Shown here in pieces: positions 26,880-36,790 of a stretch of 64,000 nucleotides of DNA. Position 1 is the stretch's first letter, and each line of letters begins with the position of its first letter. A program made the translations under genes and the position numbers. Origin of the DNA: Anseongella ginsenosidimutans (GTDB lineage: Bacteria; Bacteroidota; Bacteroidia; Sphingobacteriales; Sphingobacteriaceae); assembly GCF_008033235.1 (NCBI RefSeq), contig NZ_CP042432.1, positions 1,488,001 to 1,552,000 on the forward strand, given 5' to 3'. The notes beneath the pieces are model-generated. The model was not told the DNA's origin. It made no database searches and worked only from the letters and a program-made list of their open reading frames with translations.

Positions 26880-28984
26880 ATGGCTTCCCAAATTCTGCTT
26901 ACTCCCGTTGACTACCTGAAAGGCGTTGGCCCTTCCAGGGCGGACGTATTGAAAAAAGAACTGTCCGTTTTTACCTGGGAAGACCTTTTGCTGCATTACC
27001 CGTTCCGCTATATAGATAAGACCCGTTTTTATACCATCGGGGAAATTAACGCCGACATGCAGTATATTCAGCTGGCCGGTACGGTAACGCATAAGGAAAT
27101 GGCCGGAAGCGGACGATCAAAGCGGCTGGTGGCGCGCTTTGAAGATGAAACCGGTAGAATGGAGCTGATCTGGTTCCGGGGCCTGAAGTGGATAGACGGC
27201 TATGTAAAAACCGGCCAGCGCTACGTAGTATTTGAAAAACCTACTTTTTATAACGGGAAGGTAAGCATGGTCCATCCGGAAATGGAACTGCTTTCGGAAA
27301 ATAAGAAGGAATTCAATACGTCCTTGCAGCCGGTGTACCCTTCCACGGAAAAGCTGAAGAAATTCGCCCTGGACAGTAAGGGGATCATGCGCCTTCAGCA
27401 TGCCATACTGGCTGAAGTAAGCGGGGAGATCCCTGAAACCCTGCCTGCTTACCTGCTGGAGAAACACCGGCTTCCGTCAAAGGGGGAGGCCATCCGGCAT
27501 GTTCATTTCCCTCCCAATGAACAGGCTTTGAACCGGGCTATTGCCCGCCTGAAGTTCGAAGAGCTGTTTTTTATCCAGTTAAAGCTGCTTTATTATAAAC
27601 AGGTGCGGACACGGCGGTTTAAAGGAATTGTATTTGATAAGGTCGGGGATCAGTTCAACACCTTTTATAATGAGAAACTTCCTTTTGAGCTTACAGGGGC
27701 GCAAAAGCGCGTATTGAAAGAGATCAGAAAAGATACCCTTTCCGGTTTCCAGATGAACCGCCTGCTCCAGGGGGATGTTGGAAGCGGGAAAACCGTCATT
27801 GCGCTTATGAGCATGCTGCTGGCGATAGATAACGGCTGGCAGGCCTGTATGATGGCCCCACAGAGCTGCTTGCCATGCAGCATTTTAACTCGGTGAAAAA
27901 ATTGCTGGAAGGAATGGATCTGCAGGCTGGGCTGCTGACCGGCTCCACTCCAATGTCCGAAAGGAAAGTGATTTTTGAACAATTGGAAAACGGCACCTTG
28001 CCGTTGCTGATCGGTACCCATGCACTGATAGAAGAATCTGTTCAGTTTAGGCAGCTGGGGCTGGCGGTGGTGGACGAACAGCATCGCTTCGGCGTGGAAC
28101 AGCGTGCAAAGCTATGGAAGAAAAGCCGGCAGGTTCCCCATGTCCTGGTCATGACGGCCACGCCTATTCCCCGTACCCTGGCCATGACCGTTTACGGCGA
28201 CCTGGACGTATCTGTTATAGACGAATTGCCGGCCGGCCGCAAGCCCATAATCACGACGCACCGTTACGAGTCGGGAAGGCTGCGTGTGCTGGGCTTCCTG
28301 AAGGAGGAGATTGCCAGGGGCAGACAGGTTTATATTGTGTACCCGCTGATAGAAGAGTCGGAAAAGCTGGATTTGCTGAACCTGATGGAAGGGTACGATC
28401 AGATCGTGCGTGCATTCCCGCGTCCGCAGTACCAGGTAAGCATTGTTCACGGAAAAATGAAGCCTGCTGAAAAGGACTTTGAGATGCAGCGCTTCCTGAA
28501 AGGGGAGACGCAGCTTATGGTGGCTACCACGGTGATCGAAGTAGGCGTGGACGTTCCTAACGCCAGCGTTATGGTGATCGAGAATTCCGAGCGGTTTGGC
28601 CTGTCGCAGCTCCACCAGCTCCGGGGAAGAGTCGGAAGAGGCGCCGAGCAGTCTTATTGTATTCTAATGACCGGGAACAAGCTTTCCAAAGAAGCCAAAG
28701 TGAGGCTGGAAACGATGGTTCGCACTAATGACGGCTTTGAAATTGCCGAAACCGACCTGAAGCTCCGGGGGCCGGGCGATCTGCAGGGGACCCGGCAAAG
28801 CGGTATGCTGGACCTCCGTTTGGCCAACCTTGCCAAGGATCAGCAAATTCTCCGGGAAGCCCGGGAATGCGTGCAGGAACTGCTGGGAGAGGATCCCGAA
28901 CTGACCCTCCCTGAAAATCAAGTGCTAAAGAATTTTTTTTTACAACAGCATAAAAAGGCTGCGTTTTGGGAAAAGATTTCTTAA
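26880..28984 (+). CDS. recG: ATP-dependent DNA helicase RecG, frameshifted in this sequence
   Basis: About 701 aa once repaired; remodels stalled replication forks and Holliday junctions. The first frame (26880 to about 27859) holds the wedge/OB domain and helicase motif I GDVGSGKT. The second (to 28984) has VVDEQHRFGVEQR (motif II region), MTATPIPRTLAMTVYGD (motif III), VATTVIEVGVDVPNA and QLRGRVGRG (motifs V and VI). Adding one C to CCCC at 27856-27859 gives MMAPTELLAMQHF, the expected motif Ia, and joins the frames. It starts 4 nt after the permease gene. A true null is possible but an error is more likely. Confidence 0.92.
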
Positions 28985-28995
28985 TTTCATGGCAG

Positions 28996-29880
28996 ATGAG
29001 AAAGTTTACCCTGCTTTTGATGGCAATCTTTGCATTATGCCAGGTCAGCGCCCAGCCTGCTGAAGAATCTTTATGGCCCGGAAAGTCCTACGCTCCGGGC
29101 GAGTTCATTCCTACAGTAACCTTTTACAGCCCTTCAAGGCAGAATGCAGCTGACATTGCTGTTGTGGTGTGTCCCGGAGGCGGTTACAGCGGCCTGGCCA
29201 TGGATCACGAGGGTAAACAGATAGCCGGGTGGCTGAACAGCCTGGGCATTACGGCTGTCGTGCTGAAGTACCATACGGTGTCAGGCACCGGTGATACAAC
29301 CGGCCTTCATCCCGCTCCGCTGGAAGATGCGCTGCGCGCTATTCGCCTGGTGAGAGACCGGGCCCGGAAACTTGATCTGAGCCCGGACAAAATAGGTATT
29401 ATGGGATTCTCGGCCGGCGGGCATCTGGCAAGTACAGCCGCTACGCATTTCACCGGGGGCGACCCTGACGCAGCAGATCCGCTGGAAAAGATCAGCTCGC
29501 GGCCGGATTTTGCCATACTGGTTTACCCCGTGATCACGTTCCTGCCTCCCTATGCCCATCAGGGCTCCCGCGTGAACCTGCTGGGCAAGAACGCCTCTGA
29601 CAGCCTGGTCCTTGAATTCTCCAACGAAAGGCAGGTAAGCCCCCGGACACCGCCGGTCTTCCTGGTCCATACTACGGAAGATACCGTGGTACCTCCTGAG
29701 AACAGCATCATGTTTTACCAGGCCCTGCGCAAGGCAAAAGTGCCGGTAGAACTTCATATATTCCTGGAAGGGCGGCATGGCCTGGGACTAGGTTCTGAAG
29801 AACTTCCCTTTTCCGAGTGGCCTTTGCTTTGCGTAAAATGGCTGGATGCGATCGGCGTTCTGGCCGGCATTCCAGAATAA
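28996..29880 (+). CDS. Secreted alpha/beta hydrolase, acetyl-xylan-esterase-like
   Basis: 294 aa. The start is placed at 28996 (MRKFTLLLMAIFALCQVSAQ is a Sec signal peptide). The alpha/beta hydrolase domain has the oxyanion region VVCPGGGYSGLAMDHEG, nucleophile elbow GFSAGGH with Ser, a likely catalytic Asp in VHTTEDTVVPPENS and His in EGRHGLGLG. This layout is that of BD-FAE and acetyl-esterase-like enzymes that deacetylate plant polysaccharides. The last gene in the run, it converges with the ABC exporter 2 nt away. Confidence 0.85.
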   Translation: MRKFTLLLMAIFALCQVSAQPAEESLWPGKSYAPGEFIPTVTFYSPSRQNAADIAVVVCPGGGYSGLAMDHEGKQIAGWLNSLGITAVVLKYHTVSGTGDTTGLHPAPLEDALRAIRLVRDRARKLDLSPDKIGIMGFSAGGHLASTAATHFTGGDPDAADPLEKISSRPDFAILVYPVITFLPPYAHQGSRVNLLGKNASDSLVLEFSNERQVSPRTPPVFLVHTTEDTVVPPENSIMFYQALRKAKVPVELHIFLEGRHGLGLGSEELPFSEWPLLCVKWLDAIGVLAGIPE

Positions 29881-29882
29881 CG

Positions 29883-31655
29883 CTATACGGAAGTCGGGGC
29901 AAATGATGCATCCCGGCCTTTTTCTCCCACTTGCTGCCGCCACATGGCGTAATAAAGGCCTTTTTTATCCAGCAGTTCCGCGTGTTTCCCGGATTCGGCA
30001 ATGCGGCCCTTTTCCAGCACATAAATGCAATCAGCATGCATGATCGTGGATAAGCGATGCGCGATCATAATGGTGATATGGTCCTGCATTTCGGAAACAT
30101 CACGGATGGTCTGGCTGATTTCCTTTTCAGTAATGGAATCAAGCGCTGAGGTAGCTTCGTCAAAAACCAGCAGGCTCGGCCTTCTCAGCAGGGCCCTTGC
30201 AATGGAAAGGCGCTGTTTTTCGCCTCCGGAAACCTTAACTCCGCCTTCCCCGATCAACGTATCCAGGCCCTTGTCAGCGCGGGCCAGCAAGGACTGACAG
30301 GCTGCCTTGTTCAATACTTCCATGCATTCCTTATCAGTAGCGGAAGGATTTACAAAAAGGAGGTTTTCCCGGATGCTCCCTGAGAAAAGCTGCGTGTCCT
30401 GGGTAACAAACCCGATGTTTTCCCGGAACTCTTCAAAGTCAACGACCCGGTCGGAAAAGCCATTGTAAAAGATCTCGCCTTCCTGAGGATGATACAAGCC
30501 AACCAGCAGTTTTACCAGCGTTGTCTTCCCGGCGCCGGAAGGCCCAACGAAGGCAATGGTATCGCCCTTCCCCGTAGAAAAGGAAATATGCTCCAGCGCA
30601 TTCCGGTTCGCGCTCTGGTGCCGGAAGCTTACCTTATCGAATTGAAGGGACCGGATGTCGCCGATCTTTTCCGGATGAGCCGGGCGCCTTTCTTTCGGGC
30701 GCGCTAAAATGCTTTGGAAATTGGCCAGGGAAATTTCTGTTTCCCGGTAGGTATTGATAATGTTTCCCAGTTCCTGCAGCGGGCCGAAAATAAAGAAAGA
30801 ATAGATCCAGAGGGAAAAGAATTGCCCTACGGTAATTTCCTGCCGGAAGATCAGGTACAGCATAATAAAGAGGATCGAGTTCCGCAGGAAGTTGACGGAA
30901 GTCCCCTGGATAAAACTCAGGCTGCGGATATACTTGATCTTCTTCAGCTCGAAGCCAAGTATTTTAGTGGTCGTTGTGTTCAGCCGGCCAATTTCCTGCT
31001 TAGCCAGCCCCAGGCTTTTTACCAGTTCAATATTGCGGAGCGATTCGGTAGTTGAACCGGCCAGGGCCGTAGTCTCATCCACAATGCGTCTTTGCATCTT
31101 TTTAATGCGCTTGCTCAGCGCGGAGCTAAGCAGGCCCAGAATAGGTACCGTGGCCAAATAAACCGGCGCGATCAGCCAATGCACCGTCATCGCGTAAACA
31201 CTCACAAAGACGACACCCACAAGCGTGGTAAATACCACGTTTATAAAGGAGATAATGAATTTTTCAACGTCGGTGCGGAGCTTTACAAGGATGCCAAGCG
31301 TTTCGCCGCTTCGCTGGTCTTCAAATACTTCGTAAGGCAATTCCAGGGAATGCCCCAGACCGTCGCAGTACATCTTGGCGCCGGTACGCTGCACGATCAC
31401 ATTGGTAAAATAATCCTGGAAGTTCTTGGCGATCCGCGATACCAGGGCAACCCCTATGGCGGCTCCCAGCAGCAGCAGTACGCCGTTAAAGAATTCTTCA
31501 GAGGTCAGCTCATTGAACTTCATGGCGTAATTATCAATTACATGCCTGAAAATGAGGGGGTCAAGCAGGGAGAATACCTGGTTAATGGTGGCTAGCAGAA
31601 GGGTAAACAGCAGCAGCCATTTATGATCCTTCAGGTAAGCATACAATATTTTCAT
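29883..31655 (-). CDS. ABC exporter, fused permease and ATPase
   Basis: 590 aa from the ATG at 31655, where the usual MKILYAYLKDHKW start of this group begins. Six transmembrane helices precede an ATPase domain with Walker A GPSGAGKTT, signature VSGGEKQR and Walker B LLVFDEATSALD. It belongs to the MsbA/lipid-and-drug exporter type. Its expression unit appears single-gene; a terminator precedes it. Substrate unknown. Confidence 0.88.
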   Translation of the reverse strand: MKILYAYLKDHKWLLLFTLLLATINQVFSLLDPLIFRHVIDNYAMKFNELTSEEFFNGVLLLLGAAIGVALVSRIAKNFQDYFTNVIVQRTGAKMYCDGLGHSLELPYEVFEDQRSGETLGILVKLRTDVEKFIISFINVVFTTLVGVVFVSVYAMTVHWLIAPVYLATVPILGLLSSALSKRIKKMQRRIVDETTALAGSTTESLRNIELVKSLGLAKQEIGRLNTTTTKILGFELKKIKYIRSLSFIQGTSVNFLRNSILFIMLYLIFRQEITVGQFFSLWIYSFFIFGPLQELGNIINTYRETEISLANFQSILARPKERRPAHPEKIGDIRSLQFDKVSFRHQSANRNALEHISFSTGKGDTIAFVGPSGAGKTTLVKLLVGLYHPQEGEIFYNGFSDRVVDFEEFRENIGFVTQDTQLFSGSIRENLLFVNPSATDKECMEVLNKAACQSLLARADKGLDTLIGEGGVKVSGGEKQRLSIARALLRRPSLLVFDEATSALDSITEKEISQTIRDVSEMQDHITIMIAHRLSTIMHADCIYVLEKGRIAESGKHAELLDKKGLYYAMWRQQVGEKGRDASFAPTSV

Positions 31656-31699
31656 GAACGAGGTTTGGTGTGTGTGAATAATTATATTGAGAGAAAACA

Positions 31700-31731
31700 A
31701 AAAAGGAAGGATTTTGATTCCTTCCTTTTTA
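31700..31731. terminator. Terminator between frr and the ABC exporter
   Basis: A 12-bp stem AAAAAGGAAGGA/TCCTTCCTTTTT, T-rich at both ends, 68 nt past the frr stop on the minus strand. It closes the ribosomal and translation gene run. Confidence 0.85.
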
Positions 31732-31798
31732 AAAAATGCTGCTTGTCCCGGCCGGACAGGTTTTATCCTGCTCCTCCTGCAGCCCGGATCTTCCGTCT

Positions 31799-32362
31799 TT
31801 AAACGGTCATTATGTCCTTTTCCTTTGCTTCAAACAGTTTGTCAACACTGCTGATATGCTGGTCGGTCAGTTTCTGGACTTCGTCTTCCCCGATCTTGAT
31901 CTCGTCTTCGGAAACATGTTCGTTCGTTAATTTCTTGATCTTTTCATTCGCTTCCTTCCGGATGTTGCGAACGGCGATCTTGCCCTGCTCCGCTTCATTG
32001 CGGATCTTCTTTACCAGGTCCTTGCGGCGTTCTTCCGTAAGCGGCGGAACGGATATCCGGATAAGGCTGCCGTCATTCTGCGGGTTGAAACCCAGGTTGG
32101 CTTCCATGATGGCCTTCTCAATAGGCTGCAGCATGGATTTTTCCCAGGGCTGTACCACAATGGTCCGCGGATCAGGCGTGTTTACATTACTTACCTGGTT
32201 CAGCGGCATCATGCTGCCATAATAATCAACCTGAATACTGTCCAGCATGGAGGGCATGGCTTTTCCCGCCCGTATTTTTGCAAGTTCGGCTTCCGTATGA
32301 GCAACGGCTTTCCGCATCGCGTCTTTCGCTTCTGATAAATGTAATTGTACTAACTCGTTCAT
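31799..32362 (-). CDS. frr: Ribosome recycling factor
   Basis: 187 aa, standard for the family. It splits post-termination ribosomes together with EF-G. Diagnostic blocks are IRAGKAMPSMLDSIQVDYYG near residue 30 and RKDLVKKIRNEAEQGKIAVRNIR near 113-135. It sits 23 nt after pyrH, the usual Bacteroidota and wider bacterial order pyrH-frr. Confidence 0.95.
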   Translation of the reverse strand: MNELVQLHLSEAKDAMRKAVAHTEAELAKIRAGKAMPSMLDSIQVDYYGSMMPLNQVSNVNTPDPRTIVVQPWEKSMLQPIEKAIMEANLGFNPQNDGSLIRISVPPLTEERRKDLVKKIRNEAEQGKIAVRNIRKEANEKIKKLTNEHVSEDEIKIGEDEVQKLTDQHISSVDKLFEAKEKDIMTV

Positions 32363-32385
32363 GGCTGATTCAATTTGATGATAAA

Positions 32386-33096
32386 TTATTCGGCATGTAC
32401 CAGGGTACCAATAAGCTCACCCTGGGTTATCTTCATAAAATTGCCTTTTTTGTTCATATCAAATACAATGATCGGTAATTTGTTTTCCTGGCACAGGGTA
32501 AAAGCAGTCATGTCCATTACTTTCAGGCCCTTTTCGTAAGCTTCCGTGTACGTGAGATTGTCAAAGCGTACAGCGTCTTTTACTATTTCAGGGTCGGCTG
32601 TATAAATGCCGTCTACCCGTGTTCCCTTCAGCACTACGTCAGCTTCAATTTCAATAGCCCTTAATGAGGCGGCGGTATCTGTTGTAAAATAAGGGTTTCC
32701 GGTGCCTGCTCCAAAGATCACAATGCGGCCCTTTTCCAGGTGGCGGATAGCTCTGCGCCGGATGAAGGGTTCACAGATCTGCTCCATATTAATGGCCGAA
32801 AGCAGACGGGTTTTCATGCCCGTGTTCTCCAGGGCATCCTGCAGCGCCATGCTGTTGATAACCGTAGCAAGCATTCCCATATAATCCGCCTGCACACGAT
32901 CCATCCCCCCTTTTTCAGCTTCCAGGCCGCGGTAAATATTGCCCCCGCCTATGACGATGGCCACTTCCACACCGCTTTTGGCTACCGCTTTGATATCCTC
33001 GGCATACTGGGCCACCATGTCCTGGTCAATACCATAGTCTTTCTTTCCCATCAGGGACTCTCCGCTCAGTTTCAGAAGTACTCTTTTGTATTGCAT
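32386..33096 (-). CDS. pyrH: UMP kinase
   Basis: 236 aa amino-acid-kinase-fold enzyme that phosphorylates UMP to UDP. It shows [14 protein letters not shown] at the start, [13 protein letters not shown] for phosphate binding, and the [20 protein letters not shown] block. The length is normal. It lies downstream of tsf but a terminator separates them, so some independent control is likely. Confidence 0.95.
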   Translation of the reverse strand: MQYKRVLLKLSGESLMGKKDYGIDQDMVAQYAEDIKAVAKSGVEVAIVIGGGNIYRGLEAEKGGMDRVQADYMGMLATVINSMALQDALENTGMKTRLLSAINMEQICEPFIRRRAIRHLEKGRIVIFGAGTGNPYFTTDTAASLRAIEIEADVVLKGTRVDGIYTADPEIVKDAVRFDNLTYTEAYEKGLKVMDMTAFTLCQENKLPIIVFDMNKKGNFMKITQGELIGTLVHAE

Positions 33097-33124
33097 GCTG
33101 CTATTAATGACGTGAAGATAAAAA

Positions 33125-33148
33125 AATCCCCGATCAGTGTCGGGGATT
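33125..33148 (-). terminator. Terminator between tsf and pyrH
   Basis: Perfect 9-bp stem AATCCCCGA/TCGGGGATT with a 6-nt loop and a run of seven T on the minus strand. It begins 13 nt after the tsf stop and would end or attenuate the rplM-rpsI-rpsB-tsf transcript before pyrH. Confidence 0.85.
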
Positions 33149-33160
33149 AAAGCCTAATAT

Positions 33161-33997
33161 TTAGGAACCGAGCATCTTCCGCTTAAATGCGGTGACGCTG
33201 AGTCCTTTCTGTACATGTTCCAGCATCTGCCGGACGGTCTTGGAACTGTCCTTTACAAATTCCTGGTTCAGCAGGGTGTTCTCCTTATAGAACTTATTGA
33301 GCTTGCCCTGGGCAATCTTATCCACCATCTCTTCGGGTTTACCTTCAGCGCGGATCTGTTCGCGGGCAATCTCCAGCTCGCGGTTCACCGTAGCTTCATC
33401 CACATCATCTTTGTCAACGGAGGCAGGGTTCATGGCTGCTATCTGCATGGCCACGTCTTTTCCTGCTTCCTCTGCACCTTCGCCGTCAGCGCTCAGTCCC
33501 ACGAGTACGCCAATCCTGTTATTTCCATGAATGTAGGCGATCACCTTTGGCGCTGAAAGCGTTTCATAAGTTGAAACAGCGATCTTCTCGCCAATCTTGC
33601 CAGTTTCATCCAGTACACGGTCCGAAACGCTGATCCCGTTGAGTTCCAGGGAAAGCAATTCCTCAAGGGACGCGGGTTTCTTTTCTATTGCCAGGCTGGC
33701 AATGTCTTCGGCAAAGGCCACGAAATCCGCGTTCTTGGCTACGAAATCCGTTTCGCAATTCAGTTCAATGATGACGCCTTCCTTGCCGTCAGCAGTAGTT
33801 TTAGCGATCACCGCGCCTTCCTGGGCATCCCGGTCGGAACGGCTCGCTGATACTTTTGCGCCTTTTTTACGAAGATAATCCACAGCGGCTTCGAAATCGC
33901 CGCCGGCCTCCGTAAGGGCCTTCTTGCAGTCCATCATCCCCGCGCCGGTTTGCTGGCGCAGTTTGTTTACGTCTGCAGCAGATATTTGTACACTCAT
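33161..33997 (-). CDS. tsf: Elongation factor Ts
   Basis: 278 aa nucleotide-exchange factor for EF-Tu. The N-terminal UBA-like domain has VNKLRQQTGAGMMDCKKAL and the core has NCETDFVAKNADF, both diagnostic. It is 39 nt downstream of rpsB, the near-universal partner. Confidence 0.96.
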   Translation of the reverse strand: MSVQISAADVNKLRQQTGAGMMDCKKALTEAGGDFEAAVDYLRKKGAKVSASRSDRDAQEGAVIAKTTADGKEGVIIELNCETDFVAKNADFVAFAEDIASLAIEKKPASLEELLSLELNGISVSDRVLDETGKIGEKIAVSTYETLSAPKVIAYIHGNNRIGVLVGLSADGEGAEEAGKDVAMQIAAMNPASVDKDDVDEATVNRELEIAREQIRAEGKPEEMVDKIAQGKLNKFYKENTLLNQEFVKDSSKTVRQMLEHVQKGLSVTAFKRKMLGS

Positions 33998-34036
33998 TGT
34001 TTATTTAAAATTTTGCAAATACGTCTTGCACCGGCA

Positions 34037-34876
34037 TTACTCGGCAGAATCTTCGTTTTCCGCGCCGGCTGTCCTTCTGATCCGCTTGCGGCCGCCTTTC
34101 TCGGCAGAGACTACTTCCTTTTCGCCTTCTTCTTTTTCGGCCTTGGCCTTATCGGTTGCTTCGCGGTCTGCCTCATCTTCTTTCTCACGGCGGCGTTCGT
34201 CAAGGCCTTCTTCAATAGCCTTGCAGATTACCGAGGTGATCAGGCTGATGGATTTGGCCGCGTCATCGTTCGCAGGAATGGGAAAGTCGATCAGGGTCGG
34301 GTCTGAGTTCGTATCCACCATGGCGAAAGCCGGGATGTTCAACTTCAGCGCTTCCGAAACTGCAATGTGTTCCTTTTTAATGTCCACGATAAAAATGGCG
34401 GCGGGCAGGCGGTTAAGGTCGGCGATACCGCCGAGTACTTTTTCCAGCTTAATACGCTCGCGCTGCAGCATGAGCTTCTCTTTCTTGGAGATGTTATCAT
34501 AAGTTCCGTCTTTCGTGAACTTATCGATATTGGTCATCTTCTTGATAGACTTGCGTACAGTAGAGAAGTTGGTGAGCATTCCGCCCAGCCAGCGTTCCGT
34601 CACGAAAGGCATGTTCACCATTTTGGCATGTTCCGCCATGATGTCCTTTGCCTGTTTCTTCGTAGCTACAAACAATACCTTACGGCCCGATTTCACGATC
34701 TGCTTAATGGCCGAAGCCGCTTCTTCCAGTTTGGTCTGGGTCTTATGCAGGTCAATTATGTGGATCCCGTTTTTCTCCATGAAAATATAGGGAGCCATCT
34801 TAGGGTTCCATTTGCGGGTAAGGTGTCCGAAATGCACACCGGCATCCAGCAAATCATTATATGTTGTTCTTGCCAT
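34037..34876 (-). CDS. rpsB: 30S ribosomal protein S2
   Basis: 279 aa uS2. Family blocks: [33 protein letters not shown] and [13 protein letters not shown] Lys/Glu-rich tail (about residues 230-279) extends the normal core, as is common in Bacteroidota. The gene has an unusually strong Shine-Dalgarno for this phylum, AAGGAGGA at 34884-34891, 7 nt before the ATG. Confidence 0.96.
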   Translation of the reverse strand: MARTTYNDLLDAGVHFGHLTRKWNPKMAPYIFMEKNGIHIIDLHKTQTKLEEAASAIKQIVKSGRKVLFVATKKQAKDIMAEHAKMVNMPFVTERWLGGMLTNFSTVRKSIKKMTNIDKFTKDGTYDNISKKEKLMLQRERIKLEKVLGGIADLNRLPAAIFIVDIKKEHIAVSEALKLNIPAFAMVDTNSDPTLIDFPIPANDDAAKSISLITSVICKAIEEGLDERRREKEDEADREATDKAKAEKEEGEKEVVSAEKGGRKRIRRTAGAENEDSAE

Positions 34877-34883
34877 GATATGA

Positions 34884-34891
34884 TCCTCCTT
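34884..34891 (-). promoter_or_regulatory. Strong Shine-Dalgarno site of rpsB
   Basis: AAGGAGGA on the minus strand, 7 nt before the start codon. Bacteroidota mostly initiate without such sites, and none of the neighbouring ribosomal genes has one, so this is a notable exception that may serve regulation. Confidence 0.75.
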
Positions 34892-34894
34892 GTA

Positions 34895-35281
34895 TTAACG
34901 TTTACTGAATTGAAACTTCCTTCTTGCTTTCCGGCGACCGTATTTCTTACGTTCAACCATGCGGGAATCGCGTGTAAGCAATTCCTTGGCGCGCAGGGAA
35001 GGTTTAACTTCAGGATCAATTTCAACAAGGGCTTTGGCAATGGCAAGCCGAACGGCTTCTGCCTGTCCTTTAATGCCTCCGCCTTTTACATTTACCTTAA
35101 TGTCGAACTTGCCGGCGGCATCTGCCACTTCAAGCGACTGGGTAACAATGTACTGCAGGGGAAGGGTAGGGAAATATACTTTGTAGTCTTTGCTGTTGAT
35201 GATAACAGCGCCGCTGCCGTCGGCCACGTAGGCGCGGGCAATGGCGGTTTTCCGTCTTCCGGAAGTGTTGGTCGTACTCAT
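34895..35281 (-). CDS. rpsI: 30S ribosomal protein S9
   Basis: 128 aa uS9. Markers are GRRKTAIARAYVADGSGAV at the N-terminus, the GGGIKGQAEAVRLAIAKAL core and the basic tail RRKARRKFQFSKR whose last residues contact P-site tRNA. It follows rplM by 29 nt, the conserved L13-S9 pair. Confidence 0.96.
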   Translation of the reverse strand: MSTTNTSGRRKTAIARAYVADGSGAVIINSKDYKVYFPTLPLQYIVTQSLEVADAAGKFDIKVNVKGGGIKGQAEAVRLAIAKALVEIDPEVKPSLRAKELLTRDSRMVERKKYGRRKARRKFQFSKR

Positions 35282-35310
35282 TCTTCTTTAATTTTTTGGT
35301 TGAGTTTCCG

Positions 35311-35754
35311 TTAGAATTTTAACGGCTGCGGATTTTGCGCTTCATGAGGATGCTCAGGCCCTGCGTACACGTGCAGGTTTCTGATCAGCGCATTACCCAG
35401 TTTGTTTTTAGGCAGCATACCACGAACGGCTTTTTCAAGCACGCGCGCCGGGTATTTCGCCAGCAACTCTTTGGAAGAAATGAACCTCTGACCGCCGGGA
35501 TAGCCGGTATGGCGGACATATTGCTTGTCCGTCAGCTTCTTTCCCGTCAACCTAACTTTGTCTGCATTGATAACGATCACATTATCTCCGCAGTCTACGT
35601 GTGGGGTGTACTCAGGCTTGTGCTTTCCCCGGATCACCATAGCGATCCTTGATGACAAGCGCCCCAGGATCTCGGCTTCAGCATCAACAACCACCCATTG
35701 CTTGTTGACAGTCTTTTTGTTTGCCGAGACAGTGCGATAACTTAACGTATTCAT
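35311..35754 (-). CDS. rplM: 50S ribosomal protein L13
   Basis: 147 aa uL13, first gene of the rplM-rpsI-rpsB-tsf operon. Family blocks are WVVVDAEAEILGRLSSRIA, DNVIVINADKVRLTGKK and VRGMLPKNKLGNALIRNLHVY. A consensus promoter lies 50-80 nt upstream. Confidence 0.96.
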   Translation of the reverse strand: MNTLSYRTVSANKKTVNKQWVVVDAEAEILGRLSSRIAMVIRGKHKPEYTPHVDCGDNVIVINADKVRLTGKKLTDKQYVRHTGYPGGQRFISSKELLAKYPARVLEKAVRGMLPKNKLGNALIRNLHVYAGPEHPHEAQNPQPLKF

Positions 35755-35802
35755 TTTACTAATTTAATTAACCCTTTCTTGGAGCTTCTCCAAAAAGGAC
35801 TG

Positions 35803-35833
35803 CAAAGATAGAGGTTTTTTTATGTAGTTCAAA
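35803..35833 (-). promoter_or_regulatory. Bacteroidota promoter of the rplM operon
   Basis: TTTG, 19 nt, TATCTTTG on the minus strand, an exact match to the phylum consensus. Transcription should start near 35796, giving a 40-nt leader with a small hairpin TTGGAG-aag-CTCCAA (35776-35790) that could take part in ribosomal-protein feedback; the latter is speculation. Confidence 0.82.
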
Positions 35834-35902
35834 GGGGCGCGCATATAAATAGCACAGGCAGGAAAAGGCCGGCATGGGATTGGCCGCAGAAGCCTAAAAA
35901 AG

Positions 35903-35927
35903 AAAAGGGGCGTATTGCATACGTCCC
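35903..35927 (-). terminator. Terminator of the 35986-36702 gene
   Basis: Stem GGGACGTAT/ATACGCCCC (one mismatch-wobble) with a short loop, followed on the minus strand by TTTTCTTTTTT. It lies about 60 nt past the stop of the unknown gene and upstream of the rplM promoter. Confidence 0.7.
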
Positions 35928-35985
35928 TCCTGGATGAAGATTTGTCTCGGCGGCAAGACAAAAATACAAAAAATAATTTCAAGAT

Positions 35986-36702
35986 TCAGCTAATATTCGA
36001 AATATATTTCACCAAAAACCGCTTGGCGACAGGCAAAAGTGTTTCCTCCACGGGAAAGGCGAGTCCGGTTTCCACCCCGTAAACCGCCGGGTTGACGTAT
36101 TTTTCCCGGCTGCGGATAAGATCGCTCTTAATATACTCGTACGTATGGATGAAATTCTTCCGGTACTTGCAGAGAAATAAGGTATGAATGCCCCGGTAGC
36201 GTTCGGAATCACGCTCAAACAAGGTCACCTGGAATTCGTAAACCCTGGTTTCCCTGTTATTGCCATTGGTCATAAAAATATAGCCTTCCGCCGGGTTGAG
36301 CGGCAGTACGCCCACCGGGAAAACAGTTAACTGCTGTTCCACGTAATCGTAGATCTCTTTCCCTTCGCGCAGCGAAAGATCCATTTTGTCAAGCGCGTAA
36401 TCAATGATCTGTTCCAGTTCCTGCATCATGCTATCATCAGAGACGATCTTATCATAAATGAGCTTCAGCTGTTTGAGGTCGGCCTTGCTCAACCGCCTGG
36501 GGAAACTCTTTTGAAGCGAGTCCTTGTTTTCCCTGAAAGCACGCAGGTTATTATAATGGAAAATGAGGTCTGCCAGGTGCGGGTAAAGCTTGTTCCGGTG
36601 AAAGTGTCCGTTCACCTCCTGCAAATAGGCCAAAAGCATATATTTCTTCAGTTCGAAGTCAATTCTGCCTTCGGCAAACCAGGTTTCATGCAGTTTCTTC
36701 AT
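35986..36702 (-). CDS. Conserved-looking protein of unknown function
   Basis: 238 aa that I do not recognise. It has no signal peptide or membrane segment. The first half is predicted helical and charged (KSFPRRLSKADLKQLKLIYDK, LEQIIDYALDKMDLSLREGKE) and the second half is beta-rich with EGYIFMTNGNNRETRVYEFQV and ERYRGIHTLFLCKYRK. It is cytoplasmic. It is transcribed away from the RsmI-like gene across a short shared promoter region and has its own terminator, so it appears to be a genuine single gene. Confidence 0.75.
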   Translation of the reverse strand: MKKLHETWFAEGRIDFELKKYMLLAYLQEVNGHFHRNKLYPHLADLIFHYNNLRAFRENKDSLQKSFPRRLSKADLKQLKLIYDKIVSDDSMMQELEQIIDYALDKMDLSLREGKEIYDYVEQQLTVFPVGVLPLNPAEGYIFMTNGNNRETRVYEFQVTLFERDSERYRGIHTLFLCKYRKNFIHTYEYIKSDLIRSREKYVNPAVYGVETGLAFPVEETLLPVAKRFLVKYISNIS

Positions 36703-36732
36703 ACCGGTTGCTGACTAGAATAATCCGTGGTC

Positions 36733-36763
36733 TTTGTAATTTACGAAAAAGATTGAACATTTG
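36733..36763 (+). promoter_or_regulatory. Probable promoter of the RsmI-like gene
   Basis: TTTG, 19 nt, AACATTTG, one mismatch to the -7 consensus. It implies a transcript start near 36770, which excludes the ATGs at 36761 and 36767 and favours translation from 36791. Confidence 0.5.
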
Positions 36764-36790
36764 TCAATGCCCGCAAATAAAAATGAACAG

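Noticed and set aside
36761-36790. Upstream ATGs of the RsmI-like gene
   Set aside because: They lie before the predicted transcript start and add a sequence atypical for the family.
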